Shown: positions 42,953 to 50,803 of the stretch, in pieces | How positions within the stretch are numbered: the first letter of the stretch is position 1 | Layout of the letters: each line of letters opens with the position of its first letter | NCBI RefSeq assembly: GCF_024207115.1 | Contig: NZ_CP100128.1 | Coordinates: 3,968,001-4,032,000 of the forward strand | Direction of reading: 5' to 3' | Source: Chromobacterium sp. IIBBL 290-4 | GTDB taxonomy: Bacteria; Pseudomonadota; Gammaproteobacteria; Burkholderiales; Chromobacteriaceae | DNA: 64,000 bases | Program-made: the position numbers and the translations under genes | Notes under the pieces: model-generated | Databases searched by the model: none | Seen by the model: the letters and a program-made list of their open reading frames with translations, nothing else | Told to the model about the DNA's origin: nothing

Positions 42953-44031
42953 GGCTTGCCCCCTTGCGCCGGTTCAAACAGACTGCCGCCGCTTTTTGCC
43001 GGTGCCGCCGAATTGAAATACACCCGCCGCCCGTCAATCACCGCGCTAGTGGCGAAGCCATCCGGCGTGAAGCTGGAAGGCGTGGCCAGCCGCGTTCCTT
43101 CCGGCGTTCTGATCAATATCCGCATGCCATTTTCTGTGACAAGGAAACCGACCAGCGACACGCGGCCATCGCTCCAGGGCGCAGCGGCCACGGCTGCAGC
43201 AGGCGCGGAAGCATTGCCCGCCCTGCTCTCTTTTGCCGGTGCCGTTTCGCCGCCCTTCAAGTACGGCCAGAACATATCAAACACGCCATAGAAGCCAATC
43301 GGCACCGCAATGGCCGCGATGGCCAGCTTGATCTTGAAGCCGCGCGTGTAAACGGTGGCCCGGCTGTCCACCTGCAATTCCTTGCCATTGCCGCCCACGT
43401 GGGAGTCATAGACGCCGAAATAGTCGGCATCGTATTTCTCTTGATACTGCGTTATCACGTCGCTTTTGCGCATCCGGCAGCCTTCAAATACCGTGACCGA
43501 ATAGGCATCCGGCTTGCCCAGCGCGGTATGCTTTTTCATGCGGAAGGTTTGCTGAATCGTGCCGCGCACAAAGCGGTGTAGAGAGGTGACGTCTTGAGTA
43601 ATCAGCACGATGTCGCAGGTCCTGCCGGTTTCCTTGTCGGCATAGTGACGATGCATGCGGAAGAATTTTTGCTGCTCTGCGGTGATCTTGTCCGCCGTTC
43701 CGAAGACCTCCCACGCCTCATCCACAACGATCAAATCGCCCGGCGCAACAAAGGACGCCACCGCATCCGGCGACGTCTCCAGCGCTTCCGGATCGAAGAA
43801 GAAATCCGGCTTGCGCGCCTGCTCCGCCGCATACGTGACCACGTCGCCGAGCGCCTGCTCCGGGCTGGCCAGCTTCTTATTCCGAATCAGCGCATGAATT
43901 TTGTCTTGGGAGATATTGCGGATGTTGCACACCACCCGCCGCCCTTCCGCGATAGCGGGAATGATGACGGACTTGACCGTTTCGTATGACTTGCCCGAGC
44001 CCTGCAGGCCGCAGTAAATCGACATCGCCAT
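42949..44031 (-). CDS. Zot/pI-like phage assembly ATPase
   Basis: 360 residues from the ATG at 44031, with AAAGGAG six bases upstream; a longer frame reaches 44115 without such a site. Walker A GLQGSGKSYE, Walker B DLIVVDEAWEVF, a membrane helix (LAIAAIAVPIGFYGVFDMFW) and a periplasmic tail that would contact the secretin. Complete. Confidence 0.9.
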   Translation of the reverse strand: MAMSIYCGLQGSGKSYETVKSVIIPAIAEGRRVVCNIRNISQDKIHALIRNKKLASPEQALGDVVTYAAEQARKPDFFFDPEALETSPDAVASFVAPGDLIVVDEAWEVFGTADKITAEQQKFFRMHRHYADKETGRTCDIVLITQDVTSLHRFVRGTIQQTFRMKKHTALGKPDAYSVTVFEGCRMRKSDVITQYQEKYDADYFGVYDSHVGGNGKELQVDSRATVYTRGFKIKLAIAAIAVPIGFYGVFDMFWPYLKGGETAPAKESRAGNASAPAAAVAAAPWSDGRVSLVGFLVTENGMRILIRTPEGTRLATPSSFTPDGFATSAVIDGRRVYFNSAAPAKSGGSLFEPAQGGKP

Positions 44032-44042
44032 GGCTGGCTCCT

Positions 44043-44330
44043 TTATCCAATAAATGGCAATCGCCGAATCAGAAAGCGACTCATCCATGCCGACATGATC
44101 AGCGGCACGCCCCATTGCAGTTGGAACAGGCTGGCGTAATACCAGACGCCCGCAGGCAAGGCCGCCAGCAATGAGTTAATGTTTTTCACGTCCGGCAGCG
44201 CATACACAATCACCTCGGTCAGCGCCCGAACGAGCCAGAACATGGCGAACACAATCACAAACTTGATGACGACTTCGCGGAACATCCACGCTAGCGCCGT
44301 CCAGATGGCTGACTGAAGAAAGACCCACAT
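44043..44330 (-). CDS. Minor coat protein (pVI-like)
   Basis: 95 residues from the ATG at 44330, two bases after the pIII-like stop. Three hydrophobic helices (WVFLQSAIWTALAWMF, FVIVFAMFWLVRALTEVIVYAL, WYYASLFQLQWGVPLIM) and a basic C-terminus. Same position between pIII and Zot as in Ff phages and prophage 1. Confidence 0.65.
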   Translation of the reverse strand: MWVFLQSAIWTALAWMFREVVIKFVIVFAMFWLVRALTEVIVYALPDVKNINSLLAALPAGVWYYASLFQLQWGVPLIMSAWMSRFLIRRLPFIG

Positions 44331-44332
44331 GC

Positions 44333-45679
44333 TCAAGCTCTCAGGACAATGAATAAGGCAGACAGCGCCCACGCGGCAGCGCAGGCAATGGCAATAATGG
44401 GGCGAGCGGATTCTAAGAGGTCGCAGTGTTCAGACAGCACATGCGAGCCGCCCTCTTTGATGATGCTGAGATCTAGGGTGACGGTTGGGCATTGCCCCGC
44501 CCCGCTTGGCAGCGTCAGGCCGCGCATGGGATTCAACGCCGTAATGACGGGCTGCATGATGGCCATGCCGCTGGGGGTATCGGCCAACATCGGCTCAGGC
44601 ACAAGCGGAGCCTGGCCCAGATCAATAGGCCCGGTATTGGAGCCGGTTCCTGTCCCCGTTCCGGTGCCGGTTCCTGGCGTGGTCCCGGTTCCCGTTCCCG
44701 GCGTAGGGCTGGGCGTGGGGGCTGTCGGGTCCCAATAGACCGAGCTGGGGCGAGCGTCCGCCCATCCCGGTGGCCATTGCATCATTGGATCAATTGCCCC
44801 CGGTGCCAGCGCATCGGCCACCGTGACCGGCACCGCCGCCCGGCGAACCGCGGCCACGTCCAGCGCGTCCACCAATCCCGCAGGCCATTCAATGCCCGGA
44901 TAATTGGCTTGGGCGTCCTTGGTGGCGGCTTGCAGCACACTGGCGATCAATGCCGGGTTGACCTGCGATTTAACCCGCGAATCCGGCAGCGCGGCCGCTA
45001 CGTCCTTTCCGGAGTAAAGCGGCGACGGCTGATACTGGATGTCGCGCAGCAGGCGCGGCGGCAGCTTCTCCGCGACGAGGATGTATTGATAAATCGGCGG
45101 GCTCCCAGCATTGCCGATTCCTAAACCGCTTTGCACGGTATAGCCGTGATCGTCGATGACACCGGAGGGCAGCTTGCACAGAATGCCAGTCTCCGGGCAG
45201 GCCCATTGAAAAGTGCGGATGAAGCGCGCACAGTCACCGCCCGCACAATAGCCACCGTAAACCCGTTCAGCCGGATAGCCTATCTGATTGATGACAGCCA
45301 TCCAGCCCCCTTGCGGGAACGCCAGTTGCGGACGGACGGAGGAATCCATTTCCGGCCCGCTCAGCTGCACCGCCCGACCATTGCCGCCCAGCAGCACCAT
45401 CGGCGCGTCCTCATCGAACAGCCCCAACTGATCCGCCATCAGGATGGGCGCGGCATAGAGCGCCGAACGGCCCAGCATTCGCACCGCCGAACTCTTGGCC
45501 ACCGCCCGCATGATCATTGCGCCCGTTTTGGCGTTGACCTTCAGCGTGGCCAAGCCATCCGACAGCGTGGCCCCCATGGCGGCGTTGGTCGCATAGCTGG
45601 ATGCGGGCATCGCGTTGATGAAGCCGTAACCGGCAAAGGCTGGCGACGACAGCGCCAGCAGCATCAGCAGCTTTTTCAT
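44333..45679 (-). CDS. Adsorption protein (pIII-like)
   Basis: 448 residues from the ATG at 45679. Signal peptide (KKLLMLLALSSPAFA), a large N-terminal receptor-binding part not similar to the prophage 1 protein, a Pro/Thr/Gly linker with about eight Gly-Thr repeats, a C-terminal Cys-containing region and a final membrane helix (PIIAIACAAAWALSALFIVL). The two phages therefore probably use different receptors. ATGA overlap with a 27-codon gene upstream. Confidence 0.75.
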   Translation of the reverse strand: MKKLLMLLALSSPAFAGYGFINAMPASSYATNAAMGATLSDGLATLKVNAKTGAMIMRAVAKSSAVRMLGRSALYAAPILMADQLGLFDEDAPMVLLGGNGRAVQLSGPEMDSSVRPQLAFPQGGWMAVINQIGYPAERVYGGYCAGGDCARFIRTFQWACPETGILCKLPSGVIDDHGYTVQSGLGIGNAGSPPIYQYILVAEKLPPRLLRDIQYQPSPLYSGKDVAAALPDSRVKSQVNPALIASVLQAATKDAQANYPGIEWPAGLVDALDVAAVRRAAVPVTVADALAPGAIDPMMQWPPGWADARPSSVYWDPTAPTPSPTPGTGTGTTPGTGTGTGTGTGSNTGPIDLGQAPLVPEPMLADTPSGMAIMQPVITALNPMRGLTLPSGAGQCPTVTLDLSIIKEGGSHVLSEHCDLLESARPIIAIACAAAWALSALFIVLRA

Positions 45680-45759
45680 ATCGACCTGATCCCCGCAATC
45701 ACGGCGGAGCCGCAGACCATGCCCAAAACGAAACAAGCCAAATACCAGAACTCAGCCAT
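45676..45759 (-). CDS. 27-residue phage membrane peptide
   Basis: MAEFWYLACFVLGMVCGSAV and onward: a single membrane helix with a short basic end. GGAGGGG lies upstream of the ATG, and the TGA overlaps the pIII-like ATG (ATGA), so it is coupled to that gene. Size and character resemble the tiny pVII/pIX tip proteins, although in Ff these precede the coat gene. Confidence 0.6.
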   Translation of the reverse strand: MAEFWYLACFVLGMVCGSAVIAGIRSI

Positions 45760-45776
45760 GCGTCACCCCTCCGGAT

Positions 45777-45800
45777 AAAAAAAGGGGGCAGCGCCCCCTT
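45777..45800 (-). terminator. Terminator after the prophage 2 coat gene
   Basis: AAGGGGGC (45782-45789) pairs with GCCCCCTT (45793-45800). On the minus strand it is followed by a run of T (45783-45777). It sits where Ff phages have their central terminator, between genes VIII and III. Confidence 0.8.
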
Positions 45801-45819
45801 GCTTTGCGCCGCGCCAGAA

Positions 45820-46062
45820 TTAGCCCTTGAAGCGCTTTTTCACTTGGTCATAGGCAAAGCCGATGGCGACTAGGCCAATCATGGAAATGCAGATCGACGC
45901 CACCGCCTGCGCGACCTTGCCGACGGGCATAGCCGCCAAGAACTGATCAATCAGCGCGGAAGAGTCCACCGCGCTAGTACCCGGCAACGGGTCGGCGGCA
46001 AAAGCGGATACGGACACCAAGGAAACAACGGCAGCGGCGAAAATTTTGGATTTCAAGCTCAT
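45820..46062 (-). CDS. Major coat protein (pVIII-like)
   Basis: 80 residues: signal peptide (KSKIFAAAVVSLVSVSAFA), mature part starting ADPLPGTSAVD with an acidic N-terminus, one helix (AVASICISMIGLVAIGFAY) and a basic end (DQVKKRFKG). It is the standard inovirus coat plan. Confidence 0.85.
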   Translation of the reverse strand: MSLKSKIFAAAVVSLVSVSAFAADPLPGTSAVDSSALIDQFLAAMPVGKVAQAVASICISMIGLVAIGFAYDQVKKRFKG

Positions 46063-46073
46063 GGGTAAATCTC

Positions 46074-46316
46074 CTAGCGGTTACGGAACGGTCTGAATAA
46101 AAATGAAGCGGCTTTGGCCATGACAAACGATGCGATAACCATCGAGAATGAAAATGACCAATACACGCCGGCTTGTGCCCAATCGACATGCTGGGCTTTT
46201 TGAACAGCGGCGTACTCTGCCGCCGACTGAACAACTAGGGCTTGGCATTGTTCAATCGGAATAGGCATTCCAATCAAATTGCCAGTCAAGGGGTCTACTG
46301 AGGCGCAAATTGCCAT
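46074..46316 (-). CDS. Small inovirus membrane protein (MAIC family)
   Basis: 80 residues from the ATG at 46316, chosen because MAICASVDPLTG aligns with the start of the prophage 1 protein at 34276; an ATG at 46334 overlaps rep. One membrane helix (YWSFSFSMVIASFVMAKAASFLF) and a basic tail. Conserved position just before the coat gene. Confidence 0.6.
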   Translation of the reverse strand: MAICASVDPLTGNLIGMPIPIEQCQALVVQSAAEYAAVQKAQHVDWAQAGVYWSFSFSMVIASFVMAKAASFLFRPFRNR

Positions 46317-46321
46317 GACAG

Positions 46322-48112
46322 TTAATGAATCCAAGTTGAACCGGGTGGATATTCGGAAGGCTCAGTTTGCTGAATGTCCCATTCGTCTAATAACTGTTCC
46401 CGAAAGATGGAGCGGTCCATTCCCGATTTCGGCGATTGCGTACAGTTATTGACACGAGTCCAAGGGCGGCTAACGCCGCCACGGCTTCGCGCTTCCGCGC
46501 TGTAGGCGTGGTCGTCGTCAGCCGCAGCGGAACCGAATAGCGCATTACTGATCGTCCATGTGTGGATGCGGGAAATCGTGATGTCCGATACCGGGACGTT
46601 TAGAACGGGATGCATGCCGAGTTGCAACTCCACGCCGCGCACGGTTGACGATTCTTCGCCGTAGCGATTCGTCAGCGGGTCACGGTAAGGACGGCATTTC
46701 AATTCACCGCGCTTGATTTGCGCCCCACCTTGCAAGCGGATGTACTCCGCCCAGTCGCTGGCGTCGGCGGCGCGCACCAAGGGCGCCAGCTCAGTGCGCA
46801 CTTCATCCGCATCCAAGCGCCGCAGTTCACGCCAAACCGTGACCGGTATGCAGCCGATTTGCTGAAACTGTCGAATGCCCCAGCCAGCCCATGCCTCAAC
46901 CCGCAGCGCGGTTTCGCAGAATCTGGCCGGGTTGGATGGGTTGGATTCGCCGTCATAGTCAGGCAAATCGCCACCGGACGAGGCGCGACCGTCAACGTTC
47001 TTGGAAATGTATTTGGCGACATAGCCGCAGGCGGAGCCGTGAATCATGTCGATACGCTTGAAGGTGCAGCGACGCAGCCATGCGCCCTTCTCTGTAGGCT
47101 CGACTTGCAATGCGTAATCACGAATGATGCGGCGAATCGTCTTGCGCTCAGCTTCATCAAAGAACAGCACCATATGCCAATGCGGCGTCCCGTCATGGTG
47201 CGGCTCAGCTACCCGGAAGCCGTAAACGCGGATGCCCTTGCGGTGGAGCTTGGCCCGTGCCCGCGCCCAGACTTTCTGTAAATGCGCCTGCGCCTCACGC
47301 GGCCCGATTTTGGCTTCATAGTTGGGATTCGGCGCACCGGACTTGGAAAGGCGCGCATGAAAGGAGCCGGGACAAGTTAGGGTGTAGAAGTCACAGGCGT
47401 GGCCCTGCTCTTTTGCGTAGGTTTCAAAGCCGCGTAGTCTGACCATCAGTTCCGCGCGGCGAATGAGTGGATTGGATGGCGAAACTGCAGCCAAGTCGGC
47501 AAGACTGAATTCTTGTCCAAGCTCATTCACGACCAGGAGCGTGGACAGCAATTCATTATTGCGGCGCTTGCGGGCGCGCTTGCGTCTTACGGCATCGTCG
47601 GAGGCGTATAATCCGGCGCGATTATGCACACGTCCGGCAAGTCGGGCTCCTCGCTCCGCAAGACGAGCGTGAGCCGTCCTAATCTGGCGACGCCAGAATG
47701 ATGGGTCAGCGGCGCGGGTCCATACGCTTTCTTCCGTGTGCGGCTGTCGTGTCCAGTCCGGTATGTGAAGATGGTAGAGTCCGGCCAACGCTTCGACATC
47801 AGCAAGGGAAGCGCCATGCCCCCGCAACCAACTCGCACGCCGAGCAAGTGCCTTCGCCTTTTCAAGAATGTCATGTTCGTCCAGTAGCAAGCGGCGAGGC
47901 ATGCCGATTTCGCGGATGGCCTCTGTGGTCATGTTCAGCCATGCATTGGCTTCGGGGTTGCGCAGCCACGATGCGGGCGTTTCGGGCTTGGAGAGCCGAG
48001 CGAACCACTCATCACGAAGAGACTCCGCCAGCGCAGACGGCACCCCGTGCAGCCGGGGTTGAAGATATGCGCTGTTCGGAATCAGCAAGGAATGGATGCC
48101 GCTCAAGATCAA
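46322..48112 (-). CDS. Prophage 2 replication initiator (HUH endonuclease, GPA-like)
   Basis: 596 residues from a TTG at 48112 that overlaps the previous stop (TTGA) behind GGAG. An ATG about 165 bases further upstream would overlap the neighbouring gene almost completely. HUH motif: PHHDGTPHWHMVLFF; catalytic tyrosines: GYVAKYISKN (YxxxY); a preceding FYTLTCPGSFHARL motif 1. It belongs to the phage GPA rolling-circle family, unrelated to the Rep_trans initiator of prophage 1. Confidence 0.8.
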   Translation of the reverse strand: MILSGIHSLLIPNSAYLQPRLHGVPSALAESLRDEWFARLSKPETPASWLRNPEANAWLNMTTEAIREIGMPRRLLLDEHDILEKAKALARRASWLRGHGASLADVEALAGLYHLHIPDWTRQPHTEESVWTRAADPSFWRRQIRTAHARLAERGARLAGRVHNRAGLYASDDAVRRKRARKRRNNELLSTLLVVNELGQEFSLADLAAVSPSNPLIRRAELMVRLRGFETYAKEQGHACDFYTLTCPGSFHARLSKSGAPNPNYEAKIGPREAQAHLQKVWARARAKLHRKGIRVYGFRVAEPHHDGTPHWHMVLFFDEAERKTIRRIIRDYALQVEPTEKGAWLRRCTFKRIDMIHGSACGYVAKYISKNVDGRASSGGDLPDYDGESNPSNPARFCETALRVEAWAGWGIRQFQQIGCIPVTVWRELRRLDADEVRTELAPLVRAADASDWAEYIRLQGGAQIKRGELKCRPYRDPLTNRYGEESSTVRGVELQLGMHPVLNVPVSDITISRIHTWTISNALFGSAAADDDHAYSAEARSRGGVSRPWTRVNNCTQSPKSGMDRSIFREQLLDEWDIQQTEPSEYPPGSTWIH

Positions 48113-48327
48113 AGCTCCACGAATTCCAGGGGGGTAAGGAAGGTCAACCCTTTCGGGGTGCGATAGATGGCCAGCTGTTCCGGCGTGTACTCGTTGAAGA
48201 ACTGCGCGCCGAGCTTGTCTAATTCCACCTTTTCGGAGGCGGTCAACAGATCGAAGCGAACACGGTTCCAGTCCCAAAAGCGCGGATTGTGCGGCATCAG
48301 TTCAGGCAGGTTCGGCGCGAGATTCAC
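48109..48327 (-). CDS. Small hypothetical phage protein
   Basis: 72 residues (MNLAPNLPELMPHNPRFWDW ... LTPLEFVEL), soluble, between the G5P-like and rep genes with 2-base and 4-base (TTGA) junctions, so it is part of the replication operon. No family recognised. Confidence 0.6.
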   Translation of the reverse strand: MNLAPNLPELMPHNPRFWDWNRVRFDLLTASEKVELDKLGAQFFNEYTPEQLAIYRTPKGLTFLTPLEFVEL

Positions 48328-48329
48328 GA

Positions 48330-48683
48330 TTAAGCCCCCTTGCCTTCAGGCTTGTGCTGCTCTGCCTTGGGGATGCGCTGGGCAATGGCCAGGCTAACCA
48401 AGCGCTGGTATTCCTCGACGGTGACCAAATCGCAATCCACTGCGAAGGCGTCGTAGCGGTCAGCGAAGATCGAGGTCGGCGAAAGCATGTAATAGCCCGG
48501 CACATAGGGGCGTTGATCGTCCTGCAAGCGGACTTTGATTTCTGTCGGGTAGCGCTTGAGGGTGGCGGTTTCCGGGTCCATCAGGTGGCCGTAAACGATT
48601 TGATTGCGAATCTTCCACGGGCCTTTTTCACCAACGCCAGAGCGCTCAGCAACATCAGCTTTTTCAACTTCAACAACGATCAT
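48330..48683 (-). CDS. Filamentous phage ssDNA-binding protein (G5P-like)
   Basis: 117 residues. IVVEVEKADVAERSG, KVRLQDDQRPYVPGYYMLSP and a C-terminal Lys-rich tail follow the gene V protein pattern. A strong AGGAGG precedes the ATG. It coats single-stranded phage DNA and limits replication. Confidence 0.75.
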   Translation of the reverse strand: MIVVEVEKADVAERSGVGEKGPWKIRNQIVYGHLMDPETATLKRYPTEIKVRLQDDQRPYVPGYYMLSPTSIFADRYDAFAVDCDLVTVEEYQRLVSLAIAQRIPKAEQHKPEGKGA

Positions 48684-48694
48684 GTCATTTCCTC

Positions 48695-48943
48695 CTAGTT
48701 GGAAAGTTCAGCTTTCAATTGATCAATTACCTGTAATACCCGCTGTTCGAACCCTTTCACGGTGGCAACCTTGCTGCGATAGTCTTCTATGTGCTGCTGA
48801 GCAAGAGGCTCCCCGTCGATCACTCTTTCCAAATACACCCGAGCAGCGATATCGCGATCCATTTCGGCCAAGCCCTGTTGCATCCGCAGATTCTCAAATA
48901 GCCCCATCAATTCCGATGCCGGCATCTCAATCCCTTTCGGCAA
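48695..48943 (-). CDS. Small hypothetical phage protein, first gene of the leftward operon
   Basis: 82 residues (or 76 from an internal ATG: MPASELMGLFENLRMQQG), highly helical and charged. Divergent from the HTH gene, with paired operators between them, so it is the first gene under repressor control. Function unknown. Confidence 0.55.
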   Translation of the reverse strand: MPKGIEMPASELMGLFENLRMQQGLAEMDRDIAARVYLERVIDGEPLAQQHIEDYRSKVATVKGFEQRVLQVIDQLKAELSN

Positions 48944-49020
48944 TAAAGTGTTTGCATTTCAACTTTTAAAGGCACTTGCTGCCATTGGACGGTTTTCAGC
49001 AAGGCGGATGGAGTGCAAAA

Positions 49021-49071
49021 ACGTTACCAACTGGTAACGTTAAATTCAGGCTAACATGACCATCTGGTAAC
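49021..49071. promoter_or_regulatory. Paired operators between the prophage 2 HTH gene and leftward operon
   Basis: ACGTTACCA-AC-TGGTAACGT (49021-49040, perfect 9-base arms) and TGACCA-TC-TGGTAAC (49057-49071, imperfect left arm). Centres are 33 bases apart, the same spacing as in prophage 1, though the sequences are unrelated. Confidence 0.7.
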
Positions 49072-49090
49072 GCTCAACTGAGGAGAAGAC

Positions 49091-49576
49091 ATGCGACAAA
49101 GCGTTGACTATCTGAAAGAGGCAATGGAAAAGCTGGGTGAGAGCAGTCAGGCGAAGGCTGCAAGGGCATTGAAAATCACCCCGACAGCTCTAAGTCGTTA
49201 TTTGTCAGGCGAGCGAACCATGGATGAGTTCACATGCATCATGGTTGCAAAAGTGCTTGAAATTAATGGCATAGACATCATTGCCGCAGCTCAGATGGAG
49301 CGAGAGAAGGACGCAGAAAGGCGAGCAATTTGGGAGGATTTTCGGAAACAGCTCGGTGTCAAGACGGGAATCGTCGGGCTGGCCGCAATTTTGATGATGG
49401 GGAGTCCTGCCCCGGTTAAAGCGTCTGGTAGATTTTTGGCGAAAACACAAGATGTAGTGTTGGAAGTTCATTCAACATCTATATTATGTCAAATCAAGGA
49501 TGCGGACGATTCTGATGATCCCGACACGCCGAACCTGTCTTCTCGTACAGGTTTTAGTACGTATCCAAATCTGTAG
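49091..49576 (+). CDS. Prophage 2 HTH repressor-like protein with hydrophobic C-terminal segment
   Basis: 161 residues as integrated. A helix-turn-helix (SQAKAARALKITPTALSRYLSGERTM), a charged helix, then a hydrophobic stretch (TGIVGLAAILMMG) that may bind the membrane; similar in plan to the prophage 1 protein (DUF3693-type). GAGGAG upstream. The frame crosses the dif-like site at 49467-49494 and gains about 26 residues from flanking DNA. In a circular phage it would end ...SILCQIL. Likely controls the phage promoters through the twin operators. Confidence 0.7.
   Translation: MRQSVDYLKEAMEKLGESSQAKAARALKITPTALSRYLSGERTMDEFTCIMVAKVLEINGIDIIAAAQMEREKDAERRAIWEDFRKQLGVKTGIVGLAAILMMGSPAPVKASGRFLAKTQDVVLEVHSTSILCQIKDADDSDDPDTPNLSSRTGFSTYPNL
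49467..49494 (+). other. Right dif/att hybrid of prophage 2
   Basis: TTCATTCAACA, centre TCTATA, TTATGTCAAAT. The XerD-type arm and centre are identical to the site at 39693, while the XerC-type arm is degenerate, as expected for a phage-derived arm. It marks the right end of prophage 2. Confidence 0.75.
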
Positions 49577-49624
49577 CACTCTTACATTACCCTCAGCCCG
49601 CGCAGTGAGTTCGTCACGGATCAG

Positions 49625-50059
49625 ATGGACTTGGCCGTGCTGATGTTCAGCAACGACGATCAAGCGGCAGCCCGCGAAGTCGGCGTGACCGTGGCGCAAT
49701 GGCAAGCTTGGAAATATGGCGACGAGCCCGTCCCTAAGGTTGTTTGGCTGTATTTGAAGCTCAAGCGTGAATTGGAGCGCATGGGCTCGTGGCGCGGCTT
49801 CCAGATCGACGGCGAGCGCCTGATTTCGCCCTGGGGCGATGGCATGCGCTTTGAGGAATGGTTTCAGCTCAAAGAATACCGGCGAGCGTCCAAACTGGCC
49901 GAGCAACAAGCCGAGTTGATTGAACAGCTAATGAAGGAACGGGACTTCTACCGCGAGAACTGCCACAGACAGGCGCGTTTCGGCCTGAAAGAAAAGACTT
50001 TAGAGCAGTCATTACCACTTCTGCGAATTCTCCATCGAAAATATTTGTTGGAAAGCTAA
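49625..50059 (+). CDS. DUF3653-like phage protein, paralogue in a third element remnant
   Basis: 144 residues. It shares layout and motifs with the protein at 39846-40310: an HTH-like AAAREVGVTVAQWQAWKYGDEPVPKVVWLYLK region, then GSWRGFQIDGERLISPWGDG and LAEQQAELIEQLMKERDFYRENC. The N-terminus looks shortened and no good ribosome-binding site is seen. It lies 130 bases right of a dif-like site, as its paralogue does, so it probably marks the left end of another, decayed dif-integrated element. Confidence 0.55.
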   Translation: MDLAVLMFSNDDQAAAREVGVTVAQWQAWKYGDEPVPKVVWLYLKLKRELERMGSWRGFQIDGERLISPWGDGMRFEEWFQLKEYRRASKLAEQQAELIEQLMKERDFYRENCHRQARFGLKEKTLEQSLPLLRILHRKYLLES

Positions 50060-50555
50060 GTATATTAAACTTTAAATAAGAACAAGTTGGCATGTCGGGA
50101 ATAATCTCCCTGGTAATGAAAAAACCACTTCCAAAATCCACATCACGATCCAAGCGCGCATAGTTTATGTTATTAAGAGGAATGTATACGCTATAACTTC
50201 TAGGGCCAGATGAAAAAAATCCAACAATGCTTTCAGTTAAATCCTGAATCTCATGCTCACTAAAAAAATCTTTCAAAAGCTTGTCATTTATTTCAATTTC
50301 TTTGTTAGGGTTTGCATCGGCCAGTGGCGAATCTTTATTTTCTACGGCAGGTATGATTAATTGGCGCAGACAATACAGCACACTCCATTCATTTGCCATT
50401 TCTTCACAGCCAGGTATATTTTTTATCTCTCTGATTAAGTTTTTAATTTCTCTCCCAGCTTCATTCAGGTTGAGAAGTGAAGGGTTGATAAATTTAACTT
50501 TTTGTAAGAGCCCATTTGTTTTGCTTCTAAGTGCATTACTCCGTTTTGAGTCCAC
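49869..50555 (-). pseudogene. AT-rich gene of unknown function, 3' end lost
   Basis: From a GTG at 50555 with GGAGGG upstream the frame gives about 228 codons. The first about 170 (VDSKRSNALRSKTNGLLQKV ... SYLKFNILSFPTNIF) are AT-rich and look native. The last about 58, from about 50045 downward, are antisense to the GC-rich DUF3653-like gene and cannot be original. A deletion or recombination joined the two at about 50045. No family recognised. Confidence 0.5.
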
Positions 50556-50803
50556 GCCTACCCTCCATTCAATAAAATATAATTTAGCCCTACTAACGCC
50601 GCTACGGCGGCTTAGCCCCGCCCCATGCGGGCACAACACGCCCTCATGGGGCCTCTACGGGCTCTTCGAGGGGGGCGAAGAGTATCGAAGGCAAAATTGA
50701 AAAGAGCCTTTAGTAAGGAATACCCCCAGGCGATGCTATGCGATAACTGGGATGCCGGAGATGAAAGGGGCAAGGCCATATGGGTGACGCTGAATACTTA
50801 ATC

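Larger units (their letters stand above)
39707..49480 (-). mobile_element. Filamentous (Inoviridae-like) prophage 2 integrated at dif
   Basis: About 9.8 kb between the dif-like sites at 39693 and 49467. On -, in order: 82-residue protein, G5P-like, 72-residue protein, HUH Rep, MAIC protein, major coat, 27-residue protein, pIII-like, pVI-like, Zot, secretin. On +: DUF3653-like protein, AT-rich accessory gene and a 70-residue protein at the left, HTH gene at the right. Joining the ends in silico makes the HTH gene stop 2 codons after the att core (ATC-TTG-TAA), which supports the limits and shows the accessory genes belong to this phage. Confidence 0.8.

Noticed and set aside
50153..50180. A dif-like string (GCGCGCATAG ... 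TTATTAAGAGG)
   Set aside because: Only the left arm matches, the spacing is wrong and it lies inside the AT-rich gene, so it is probably chance.
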